Source: Falsibacillus albus (GTDB taxonomy: Bacteria; Bacillota; Bacilli; Bacillales; DSM-25281). From it: a DNA stretch of 64,000 nt. The stretch lies in the NCBI RefSeq assembly GCF_003668575.1, contig NZ_RCVZ01000012.1, positions 62,001 to 126,000 of the forward strand, read 5' to 3'. Made by a program: the position numbers and the translations under genes. The notes under the pieces were generated by a model that ran no database searches, was not told the DNA's origin, and saw only the letters and a program-made list of their open reading frames with translations. This document shows, one piece after another, positions 35,542 to 43,876 of this stretch. Numbering within the stretch: the stretch's first letter is position 1; each line of letters starts with the position of its first letter.

Positions 35542-37488
35542 TTATTTTTCATTATGGTCATCATGCGCCCATTGCTGTGATGGAGCAATTTTGCCAGAAG
35601 GAAGTCCGGAGATGTATCCGACTCCACCGGTTTGCTGGATGCCCAAGCCTTTTTTCATTGCATCTTCGAGTTTCTTTTTGTCTACAGCAGTGATTTGCTT
35701 GCCGTCCAAGTCTTCACCCGGATGCTGGAAGTTGCTGAGGATGTAGCGGGAATCCTTCACATCGTCATCCGCTCTCAATCCGGTTGCCTCAGCACCGACA
35801 GGGACGGAAAGGATTCTGGAAAGCTTTTTCGTTTTCACATTATATGCCCAAACAAAGTTGTTTGTATGAAGCGCACTGTCTTCACCGATGAATAAGGTAT
35901 TCAAGTCATCCGAGAAGCTTAAATTGTCAGGATTGGCAATTTTATCAGGATTGGCTGTGTTGCCATAGGCGTCAGGTGCAGAAAGGTCCTCACCTACAAT
36001 CAACCCATTCATGCTTGCAGGAACATAGCCGCTGTCAATCTTATTGCCGTTTTTGTCATTTTGGCCATCGCCAAGGTTAAGCTGGAATGTAGCACCGGAT
36101 TCACGTGCAGGCAATTGGATATCGTCCTGGACGCTGCCATCCTGCTTTTCCATGCTGCCATTTTCATAGGAAATCGCTACATAGGCCTTTTTGTCTTTTT
36201 TATTGACGGCAACGCCTTCCATTTTGTTGAATTCAGAAGTTGCCCCAAGAATGGCGCCATAGCGTCTTGACTCAAGGAATGCAGCTGCCTTCTCCATACC
36301 TGGCTTGACTTTAAGATATTCGACATCTTTACTCGAATTTGTCTTGACGGCTGTATATCCGGCTGTCGGTTTTGAAGCTGTGTCGAAGATGTCGCTGAAT
36401 TTCGTACCTTTGTCGATGATTGCTTTGATTTCATCATCGGTTGCATGTCCGAGCTTCATCCATTTTAAGTCGCCGGCTCCGCCGTTTTCTTTGCTTGTTT
36501 GATTAAACTTCGCTGCATATAAAGTTCCGGCAGAAAAGTCTTTCTTTTTATCGGCCACATACATGAACATCATCGTGTTCCCACCGTCGTCACCGAACAG
36601 AGCTGTCTTTTCATCAGGCATAACCTGCATGACTTCATGGGAGAAGCGGCCGGTGCTGTAATGCTTCACAACGGAAGCATCACCTTTTTTGTCTACGGAG
36701 ATTTCTGGGATCCAGCCGTAGAAATATGGATTTGCTTTTGATTTGTCATGGAAATAGTATTGTGCAAATGAAGTCACGTCTTTATAAGAGCTGGATGTCG
36801 GATCTTCGAATGCACGTGCATCCGGTTCATACTCTTCTGAACCAAGATGCGTTCCCCAATCAGTGGTTGAACCATTGCATGGTGTCCATAGGCCGTTCAC
36901 ATTGGAGAAATCAATTTTCTTCGCGTTGTTCACCGTCAACTCGCCTGTTTTTTTGTTGCGGTCCACTTGTGTGAGTGTCATGGAAGCTGGCAATCCATAA
37001 ACGGACTGGCCTGCGTTGTTCATTGAATCATATTCATAATGTGAAATAAGATAGGTTTTTCCCCCGATTGTGATCATACTGTTGGAATCAGGTGCATCGG
37101 AGATGAAGTATGAAGGCTTGTCCGGTACGCTCTTATCGACAATAGGGTCTCCGTTGGCGTCGATCGGTGTGCCGGCAGGGATCATTTCACCCTTATTCTT
37201 GACGATTTTATCTTTTGATAGGAAGAGTTGATTGTATTTTAAAGGTGTTTCTTTCACGCTGCCATCTTTATATTTAATTTTTACAGAAGCATTCGAATAC
37301 GTTTTAACCATGTCTTCCACCGTGCTTGGAGCCTTCATGGAGCTGAATTCAACACTTTCGATTTGCTTATGCTTATCGGACATGGCATTGCGGACATGGT
37401 AGTCCTTATGGTCTTCATGTGCGAAAGCAGGAATAGCTGTAGTAGCCAATAAAGCTAATGATAACCCGAGCGATAAACTTTTTTTCAT
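35542..37488 (-). CDS. PhoX-like secreted phosphatase (DUF839)
   Basis: A 648-residue secreted protein with a Sec-type signal peptide (KKSLSLGLSLALLATTAIPAFA). The body has the PhoX/DUF839 beta-propeller pattern: GLWTPCNGSTTDWGTHLGSEE, RFSHEVMQVMPDEKTALFGDD, and a late ILSNFQHPGED. PhoX enzymes are Ca2+/Fe-dependent alkaline phosphatases. Unlike many PhoX proteins it lacks a twin-arginine signal. ATG 37488 is used, since the upstream TTG would translate the GGGAGG ribosome site itself. Only weak PhoP-box-like sequence is visible upstream. Confidence 0.85.
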   Translation of the reverse strand: MKKSLSLGLSLALLATTAIPAFAHEDHKDYHVRNAMSDKHKQIESVEFSSMKAPSTVEDMVKTYSNASVKIKYKDGSVKETPLKYNQLFLSKDKIVKNKGEMIPAGTPIDANGDPIVDKSVPDKPSYFISDAPDSNSMITIGGKTYLISHYEYDSMNNAGQSVYGLPASMTLTQVDRNKKTGELTVNNAKKIDFSNVNGLWTPCNGSTTDWGTHLGSEEYEPDARAFEDPTSSSYKDVTSFAQYYFHDKSKANPYFYGWIPEISVDKKGDASVVKHYSTGRFSHEVMQVMPDEKTALFGDDGGNTMMFMYVADKKKDFSAGTLYAAKFNQTSKENGGAGDLKWMKLGHATDDEIKAIIDKGTKFSDIFDTASKPTAGYTAVKTNSSKDVEYLKVKPGMEKAAAFLESRRYGAILGATSEFNKMEGVAVNKKDKKAYVAISYENGSMEKQDGSVQDDIQLPARESGATFQLNLGDGQNDKNGNKIDSGYVPASMNGLIVGEDLSAPDAYGNTANPDKIANPDNLSFSDDLNTLFIGEDSALHTNNFVWAYNVKTKKLSRILSVPVGAEATGLRADDDVKDSRYILSNFQHPGEDLDGKQITAVDKKKLEDAMKKGLGIQQTGGVGYISGLPSGKIAPSQQWAHDDHNEK

Positions 37489-37757
37489 ATTCTTTAAACC
37501 TCCCAAAAGTTTTTGAACAGCTTCATTAAAACATGCGACTGTTAATGTGATATGAAAATAATAGAATGAATGTTTAGGAAATATTAAGATAGAACAACAA
37601 ATAGGTGACAGAATGTACAGGGAATTAGGAGATTTGGATAAAAGGCCAAATAAGTGATTCAGAATAATAGAAAAAACACTTTAAATTTGCTAAAAATAAG
37701 AAATAAATACATAATTTTCAATAGATGCATATGAACAATTAATAGGGGGATGTATTC

Positions 37758-39068
37758 ATGATTTTTACCAAGGCTAGAAAGACACCGGCGAAGTCCTTCA
37801 ATCCGACGATGGAATTTCCGGGTTATGAGAATATACCAGCAATCAGCAGCCAATCCATACAAGCAAGATTGGAATACATGGGGATGACGAAAAAGCATTT
37901 GGAGACTTTAGAGGAGATGTATCCTTTGGTTGAACCGCTTCTGGACGAGCTTCTACAAAAAGTGCTGGATCAATTATACAAACAGCCCATGCTTGTAAAG
38001 ATCGCAGATAATAATTCGAGCCGGGAAAGGCTTTATAACGTGTTCGTAAAGTATTTCCAGAGTTTGTTAAGCGGAAATCTGGATGAAGAATATTTTCAGA
38101 TGCGAACAAGAATAGGGAATACTCATAATGGGGCAAGCCTTCCAGTAGAGTGGTTCCTAGCAACTTATTCCGCCATCAATACGCTGCTCGTCCCGCAAAT
38201 AACAGCTTTGCTGCATCAGGATCCGCAAAAGCTGACAGATGTCCTTTTGGCCATAACACATGCCACGAACCTGGACTCGCAGCTGGTTGTGTCGAACTAT
38301 ATGGAAGCGAGGATGAGTGAACTCAATGATTTGAATCAATCCAATGCGATGCTGCAAATGGAACTGAATTCCATCAGTCGTGAGGTTGCCTCCTCCGTTC
38401 AGCAAACAGAGGAATCGATCAATGAAACGAGCTTGAAGGCAGAACAGATTCTTAATGAAACAGAGACTACCCAGAAAAGCAGCAAGAATCTACTGAATTT
38501 AACCAACGTCAATCAATCACAGATGGAAGAGATGGTAGGAACCTTTAACCAGGTTATGAATGATGTGGAGGAGTCTCTCAGCGGCATCGATTCATTGAAA
38601 TCGATTTCGGAAAAAATCATTACGATGACGAAGGGAATCGAAGACATTGCAGATCAAACCAACCTGCTTGCATTGAACGCATCGATCGAAGCAGCTCGTG
38701 CAGGCGATGAGGGGAAAGGATTTGCGGTTGTAGCAACCGAAGTAAGGAAACTTGCGGAAAATTCGAAGGGTATGAGCAGTCAAATCAAATCTTTAATAGA
38801 AGAAAGCGACAATCAAATCACGAGTCTCATTCAAATTATGAAATCGATGAATGGATCAACAATCGAGTCACAATCTAAGCTTCAACAGGTCAAAGGAGGT
38901 CTTTTGACGGTTAAAATGGAAATGGAACAGTATTTGACGATGTTTGACCGAAATAAAGTGGATTTGGATTCCATTGTCCGGACGATCCAGGAAGTGAATA
39001 AAACAACTGAAAGTTTATCAGATTTAGCTGATCAGCTGTTAAAAAAGGCAGAAGGCTCACAAATTTAA
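37758..39068 (+). CDS. hemAT: Heme-based aerotactic transducer HemAT
   Basis: A 436-residue cytoplasmic globin-coupled chemotaxis receptor. The N-terminal globin (about residues 30-175) contains RTRIGNTHN, whose His123 aligns by number with the heme-ligating His of B. subtilis HemAT. The C-terminal methyl-accepting domain has the conserved hairpin tip [20 protein letters not shown] and [16 protein letters not shown]. There are no membrane segments, as expected. It senses oxygen and signals to CheA. Confidence 0.93.
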   Translation: MIFTKARKTPAKSFNPTMEFPGYENIPAISSQSIQARLEYMGMTKKHLETLEEMYPLVEPLLDELLQKVLDQLYKQPMLVKIADNNSSRERLYNVFVKYFQSLLSGNLDEEYFQMRTRIGNTHNGASLPVEWFLATYSAINTLLVPQITALLHQDPQKLTDVLLAITHATNLDSQLVVSNYMEARMSELNDLNQSNAMLQMELNSISREVASSVQQTEESINETSLKAEQILNETETTQKSSKNLLNLTNVNQSQMEEMVGTFNQVMNDVEESLSGIDSLKSISEKIITMTKGIEDIADQTNLLALNASIEAARAGDEGKGFAVVATEVRKLAENSKGMSSQIKSLIEESDNQITSLIQIMKSMNGSTIESQSKLQQVKGGLLTVKMEMEQYLTMFDRNKVDLDSIVRTIQEVNKTTESLSDLADQLLKKAEGSQI

Positions 39069-39087
39069 ATGAAAGATTAGTGAAATC

Positions 39088-39130
39088 AAAAGGCTTCGTC
39101 CAAGATTCATTCAAGAGCGAAGCCTTTTAA
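39088..39130 (+). terminator. Terminator after hemAT
   Basis: An 11-bp perfect stem (aaaaggcttcg with cgaagcctttt) with a 19-base loop and a T-rich end. Confidence 0.85.
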
Positions 39131-39172
39131 TATTGTATGTTTACATGATTCACCTCCATTTTTCCACCTCAC

Positions 39173-39277
39173 CTATGCACTTTTTCTTCCTTTATTATTC
39201 CGTTGACTGATGGCTTTCAAAATAAAGAGCTTGTCCTGTATAGTCAGCATTCTCCAGCTTCCAACTTTGATTTTCAT
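39173..39277 (-). CDS. Small ORF, 34 residues, strong ribosome site
   Basis: A short reading frame with an AAGGAG site eight bases before ATG. The peptide starts MKIKVGSWRMLTIQDKLFIL and ends AISQRNNKGRKSA: an amphipathic helix-like middle and a basic tail, with no signal peptide. It lies alone in the 941-base gap between hemAT and the coat-protein gene. I do not recognise it. Conservation in relatives would decide whether it is real. Confidence 0.5.
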   Translation of the reverse strand: MKIKVGSWRMLTIQDKLFILKAISQRNNKGRKSA

Positions 39278-39555
39278 ATCCTTCACTCCTTAAAGAATTT
39301 TAGTTGGTCCACACGGCATCTTTAACATTTTATTACTTTTTACCGCTTTTTTTTATATTTAAAACAACAAAAATTCCAACAAATACCGACGTTAAGTGGG
39401 GCGAAAGAAGGGGTTCCATTTGTTTTTTAGCCGATTGCAGGAGAATTGCTCTGTATCCTTGTCGATGTTTGTCAAAAAAGATAAAACGAAATATGTTTTG
39501 AACTAGGTTTTTTTTGAAACGCTCTATTCGTAAAGTTTGTTGCTTTTGAACAAAG
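39278..39555. other. Intergenic stretch without recognisable gene
   Basis: AT-rich DNA containing the inverted 12-mer aaagtttgttgc (39532-39543), which recurs at 2153 and, in the other orientation, at 23193 and 52154. I see no other signal; it may hold the promoter of the small ORF on the minus strand. Confidence 0.5.
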
Positions 39556-39751
39556 GTTGTGTAAGGATGATTTCCGCTGCGGGGTCTCACCTGTCTTAGG
39601 GGCTCGAGATCATAATTCCATTCTGTCAAAAAGGGAAAGAACGCCTTTGTGTCAGAATCGTCTTATGCTTGTCGCCCATAGGCAAAGCCCTGCAGCTTTT
39701 CCACCTGGCCCGCTGTTCCCTCCGGAGTCTTGCACCTTCCGCTCAATCAAC
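39556..39751 (-). repeat. Dispersed GC-rich repeat with internal insertion
   Basis: On the minus strand it begins gttgattgagcggaaggtg, contains gactccggaggg and ends acaggtgagaccccgcagcgga...cacaac, matching copy 1 on both flanks. The two flanks are separated by 108 foreign bases (39594-39701) bordered by CACCTG at 39588-39593 and 39702-39707. Confidence 0.75.
39594..39701. mobile_element. 108-bp insertion in a dispersed repeat, with CACCTG duplication
   Basis: Compared with copy 1 (cacctgtcccgct on the same strand), this segment interrupts the repeat precisely after CACCTG and is followed by a second CACCTG that resumes the repeat. It is non-coding and contains an inverted pair (ttctgtcaaaaagg with cctttgtgtcagaa). 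It looks like a tiny non-autonomous element; no transposase is nearby. Confidence 0.5.
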
Positions 39752-40009
39752 ATCATACGATGATTTATTTTAAAGAAAAATTGTTGATAAACAACAACCT
39801 TTGAGAAAAAAGCCTTTTGAAAAAACCAATTATTATTAATGGCGTTGACTGCAGGGGAACTCAACTCGACATATTTCTAGTAAAAAAGCACAATCTTACA
39901 AAAATGAGAAATGAGTCTACTACATCCGACCATACGAAAGTGACTTTAAGAGAATAGGTTATAGAGAAAAGTTGAAAAACTTTATCTAATTTTTAGGAGG
40001 AATTTTTAT

Positions 40010-40777
40010 ATGAGCAAGTATTATAAGGGTCAAGGAGCTGCAAGAGATCCAATCAGCGTTCCTTGCCAAGTATCAGCCAGACAGCAGGCATATTTAATCG
40101 ATTCAGAATTGCCAGTTGTGACAAATCCGGTTATGCCAACATTGAAGACACCAGTAGTCGTAGCTGAAAGAACGATTCAAGTGGTGACAGAAGCTGATGT
40201 TACCCTTAATCCGCCTGCTACGGAAATCAAACGGGTGTTGAAGGATGTGTTCCTCACTCAATGCAAATTGGTCCCGGTGGCGTTCGCCCCAATTCAAGGA
40301 TCCAACTTCCGCAGGGTGACAAAAGCAAAATTATTTGTTGAAGGTTATATCCGCAAGAACATCGAGTATGCATCTTCTGAATGCAATGGAATTGTCTATG
40401 ATCGAATTGCTACATTCCCGTTCTCTGGTTTTGCAGAATTAACTGATGATGACTTCATCACTTATCCGCTTTGGAGCAGTTCTTTCGAGGATAGAGCGCG
40501 TTTCATTAATCCAAATAATGGCGATTTGCCGCGTTTGGACAAGTATTACTTCGAAAATACGAACTATTACAATGAGCAGCCATACTGTGAATTGGTGAAA
40601 TCCGATTTCTATGAAATCGACTTCTCTCCAATGATGACGCCAATAAATGAATCTTTCGATACACTCCGTGAAAAAATTGTCTTGGACTTAGGCATTAAAG
40701 TGCTTCAAGTTCAACAAATCAGAGTGAATGGAAGTCAAGTTACCCCAGGCAACGGCATGGATGGATACAACGGATAA
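40010..40777 (+). CDS. Probable spore coat protein with SPOCS-like (DUF3794-type) region
   Basis: A 255-residue protein without signal peptide or membrane helix. The central part (about residues 75-150) has the SPOCS/DUF3794-like run VFLTQCKLVPVAF, KAKLFVEGYIRKNIEYAS and a following AFxGF-like strand, found in proteins of the spore coat and exosporium. The C-terminus is tyrosine- and asparagine-rich, also common in coat proteins. A TAGGAGG ribosome site is well placed. Upstream CATACGAA resembles a SigE -10 element, but no convincing -35 is seen. It lies ahead of the large GTPase gene; coat role is inferred. Confidence 0.6.
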   Translation: MSKYYKGQGAARDPISVPCQVSARQQAYLIDSELPVVTNPVMPTLKTPVVVAERTIQVVTEADVTLNPPATEIKRVLKDVFLTQCKLVPVAFAPIQGSNFRRVTKAKLFVEGYIRKNIEYASSECNGIVYDRIATFPFSGFAELTDDDFITYPLWSSSFEDRARFINPNNGDLPRLDKYYFENTNYYNEQPYCELVKSDFYEIDFSPMMTPINESFDTLREKIVLDLGIKVLQVQQIRVNGSQVTPGNGMDGYNG

Positions 40778-40948
40778 CATGAAGAAATCAGAAGGGCAGA
40801 GGCAACTCTGTCCTTTTCTTCTAGAGATTTCCTGAGATATTAAAAACATTACAATAGAACCACGAAAATGTATCAAAAATGATAGTGAAATGAAATTTAT
40901 TTCAAGAGATTCTTTGATAGAATACTAGGATAGAGCAAGAATAGTAAG

Positions 40949-40974
40949 TTTTAACTGTTTGATAAACAGGGTAA
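40949..40974 (+). promoter_or_regulatory. Possible SigB-type promoter of the TPR-GTPase gene
   Basis: TTTTAA, 14 bases, GGGTAA: each hexamer differs by one base from the Bacillus SigB consensus (GTTTAA-N12-15-GGGTAT). It lies 61 bases before the start codon. A SigF assignment is also possible because the motifs are similar. Confidence 0.35.
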
Positions 40975-41034
40975 ATAGATAGTACATACATACTCTTTTT
41001 TAGCCGAAAAATTTTTTCAACGGAGGCAATTAAA

Positions 41035-43743
41035 ATGGTTGAAGAACAATTAATCAATAAACAGTATTATGAGACCTTTACGAAGGACATCGAAAAGGAA
41101 CATCCGATTTCCATACTTGGACAAGCCTATTTATATGAGCAGGAGAAAGAGATTCCCGATCTTTCGTATATCCGCTTTGCCCAAGGGGAGATCTATTTTC
41201 ATAACAAGGATTATGAAGCTGCCATTTTCAAATGGGAAAATATCACAAACGAATTGGAGCCATGGGCAAAAAAAAATATGGCGGACGCTTATTTCGAGCT
41301 GGATCTTTTGCCTACGGCAGAGGAAGTCTATAAATCCGTTAAATCTGACAATGTAACATTGAACACGGAAATTTCTTTACAGCTCCTGTCATTGTATATC
41401 GTTCGTGACAAAATGGAGTCTGCGGAGCGGGTCATCAAGAAAATCGTTTCGATGAACCCTGATTATCCGAATGTAACGGACATTGCCAAAACGTTCTACG
41501 AAAAACACCAGGACTGGGATAACGCAGTGGGTCTTGCCGTACAGGAAGCGATTCGCACACATTCATTGAAATGGTTCGATATCGTTCGCAAATATGTAGA
41601 CTTAGGTTATACAAAGCAAATGAAGCCTGATTATTTCGTTGAATTACTAATGACTTTATTCGAGCTTGATCAAAAGCAATTCGAGAGTATGACCGTTTCG
41701 CTATGGAAAAGCTATCATTCAGAACCTGCGTATCTGCAATGGCTGAATACGATCAATCGACTGATGCTGGATATTGAAGAACCAACTGATCATACATCAT
41801 GGCACGAATTATCGGTCATCTATAAGGATACTTACTTTGAGCTGATGGACGGAAGATATTTCATTAAAGAGCTTTCTGCCTTGCTGCCGCAATTCCTTTC
41901 CAATTGGGTGAAGATCACCGATACTTCTCAAAGCCTATTTGCGTCTACGGCTGCTTTGGCTTGGAATGAAATGTTCCCATCCAGTCTGAGTGAAGTAACG
42001 GTGGAAGAGGCGAAGGGCATGATGAAGCATGCCCGATACGAGTTTGATGGCTTGAAGCAGGGGCTTGAGCTATTTGAAACGGTGATGGAATGGGCAGGAC
42101 AAAAAGAAATCCAGGTGGCGCAAAGATTTACGAGGACGGTCAAGGAAATGCTCGATTTTGATGTGAACCATCTATTGGTGGCTGGCAGCGGCAGCACAGG
42201 GAAATCAGCTTTTATCAACTCGATTATTGGAGAAAGCATTTTAGGCTCACCGACTGCCTCCGTAACAGTCATTAAGAATCAAGGGGAACAAGAAATCAAT
42301 GAAATAACGAATCAAGAAATATATCCAATTCTGACGATAGAGGAATATTACGAGCGGACCGCTCTTCCTGCTGGAAATGAAACGTACTTTGAAGTGAGGC
42401 TGCCGCTTCCTTACTTGCAGGATCATAATCTGGCTTTGATTGACACACCAAGTACAGGAGGAGATTTGTTCAAGTTTCTCCCAATGGCGGATGCATTGTT
42501 GTTCGTGTCCAACATCAATGATCCGATCAACAGCCAGGAGCAGGAGCTTTTGAAGAAAATTAAGAAAAGAGCACCTAAGCTTCAAGTCCATTTTCTCTTG
42601 AACAAAGTAGATACCATCTATAATGAGCAGGAGGCTGAAAGAATATTGGATGAGACAAGTGAGCGGATCCACGCTAACTTCCCGCATGCCAGGGTGTTCC
42701 TTTATTCATCCTTGTATTCCAGCAGCCAGCAACGCAAGCAATGGACGGAATTCATCCAATCGGCGTTCAGTTATCGCAACTTGGAAGAAGAACGTACTGA
42801 GAAATTGCTTTATTTAGTGAAAGAATTCATTCATTACCTGCTTGAAAAACGCGTGGAAATGGAACGTGAATTTGTCCATTCCATCATGTGGAATGAGGAA
42901 ATGGTAAAGAAATTGAATGGAGCCATCCATCAATTGGATGATCTTGAAAAAGAAAAAATAAAGCTGATTAAAAATTCATACCACACATTCAAGGAAGATG
43001 CACGGAAGGATCTTAAAAATAAAATACCGCAAATCTTCAAGGATTCTTCCGAATTAATCAGTGAAGATAGTGATTTCCGAAATATTCATCACAGATTGAA
43101 TGAAGAAATGAATGCAAGGGTGCATCAATACATCGAACGGACTGTATTGCCTCATTTATATGATTCATTGCAAAATTGGATTTCTTACTCACAGGAAGAA
43201 TTCACGGAAAGCCAAGCGAAATTGGATGAAATGAGCGAGGGATTCAATTCGCTTTATGAAGAGGAAAAGATTCAGCTCTTGGGTGATTTCAGGGTATTGG
43301 ATGATTGGCGCCGGGATGCTGAGAGGATGACCAGCTCTGTCCAACTCGAAAAAGTGAATATCCTCTTGAAGCATACACCGTCACAGCTATTGCTTAAGAG
43401 TGCAGGAAAGCTATTCGGAGCTTTGCCGCAAAATAAAACGATGCTCTATAATAGCTACAAAAAATTCCTTGAAAATGAAGATTATCAAGAAGTTGCAGAA
43501 TCGATTGTAAACAACTTCCTGCTGCAGTTCGATATTTTCGAAAAATCTCTGGACCGTGATGTTTCTTTCTTCTTTAGAGAGCCGTTGTCTATCCTGAGAA
43601 CAACGGAAGAAGAGACCAATATTGAAATACAGGAGAACAAAGAAGTCCTGGATAAAATGAAATCAAATCCGGAATTGTATGAAGATCCGTTGGCGCTGTT
43701 CGAATTAAAGCTTCGTCAGTACGAATGGGTCGTGAATTCATAA
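41035..43743 (+). CDS. Large TPR-GTPase (dynamin-like GTP-binding domain)
   Basis: A 902-residue protein in three parts. Residues 1-350 are helical repeats of tetratricopeptide type (RFAQGEIYFHNKDYEAAIFKW). Residues about 380-580 form a dynamin/GTPase domain: P-loop GSGSTGKSAF near 384, LIDTPSTGG near 467, and NKVD at 523-526. The remaining 300 residues are long coiled-coil-like helices, as in dynamin-like stalks. No membrane helix is predicted. The ATG follows CGGAGG. Functions of such bacterial proteins are poorly known; membrane remodelling or stress protection are possibilities only. Confidence 0.8.
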   Translation: MVEEQLINKQYYETFTKDIEKEHPISILGQAYLYEQEKEIPDLSYIRFAQGEIYFHNKDYEAAIFKWENITNELEPWAKKNMADAYFELDLLPTAEEVYKSVKSDNVTLNTEISLQLLSLYIVRDKMESAERVIKKIVSMNPDYPNVTDIAKTFYEKHQDWDNAVGLAVQEAIRTHSLKWFDIVRKYVDLGYTKQMKPDYFVELLMTLFELDQKQFESMTVSLWKSYHSEPAYLQWLNTINRLMLDIEEPTDHTSWHELSVIYKDTYFELMDGRYFIKELSALLPQFLSNWVKITDTSQSLFASTAALAWNEMFPSSLSEVTVEEAKGMMKHARYEFDGLKQGLELFETVMEWAGQKEIQVAQRFTRTVKEMLDFDVNHLLVAGSGSTGKSAFINSIIGESILGSPTASVTVIKNQGEQEINEITNQEIYPILTIEEYYERTALPAGNETYFEVRLPLPYLQDHNLALIDTPSTGGDLFKFLPMADALLFVSNINDPINSQEQELLKKIKKRAPKLQVHFLLNKVDTIYNEQEAERILDETSERIHANFPHARVFLYSSLYSSSQQRKQWTEFIQSAFSYRNLEEERTEKLLYLVKEFIHYLLEKRVEMEREFVHSIMWNEEMVKKLNGAIHQLDDLEKEKIKLIKNSYHTFKEDARKDLKNKIPQIFKDSSELISEDSDFRNIHHRLNEEMNARVHQYIERTVLPHLYDSLQNWISYSQEEFTESQAKLDEMSEGFNSLYEEEKIQLLGDFRVLDDWRRDAERMTSSVQLEKVNILLKHTPSQLLLKSAGKLFGALPQNKTMLYNSYKKFLENEDYQEVAESIVNNFLLQFDIFEKSLDRDVSFFFREPLSILRTTEEETNIEIQENKEVLDKMKSNPELYEDPLALFELKLRQYEWVVNS

Positions 43744-43750
43744 ATCGATG

Positions 43751-43780
43751 CGGCGGTCCCTGGAAGGGGCCGCCGTTTTT
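43751..43780 (+). terminator. Terminator after TPR-GTPase gene
   Basis: cggcggtccc pairs with ggggccgccg (one G-U) across a 5-base loop, followed by five T. Confidence 0.9.
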
Positions 43781-43833
43781 GCTTATGCACGGGTGTAAAT
43801 TGAAGTGCTGAATAAATGGGCAAAAGCAATAAA

Positions 43834-43866
43834 AGAAAAAGAGGCTGCCTGCAGACAGCCCCTTCT
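43834..43866 (-). terminator. Terminator of asparagine synthase gene
   Basis: On the minus strand aaggggctg and cagcctctt form an imperfect stem around tctgcagg-type loop sequence, followed by tttttcttt. Confidence 0.7.
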
Positions 43867-43876
43867 TGCTCATTTC

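Noticed and set aside
37507-37600. Pho boxes in front of the PhoX-like gene
   Set aside because: Only TTAACA and a 5/6 TTCATA 11 bases away could be found on the minus strand, with no further units in register; too weak to list as a feature.
39453-39507. Plus-strand 13-codon ORF (MFVKKDKTKYVLN)
   Set aside because: It has no acceptable ribosome site and no supporting context.
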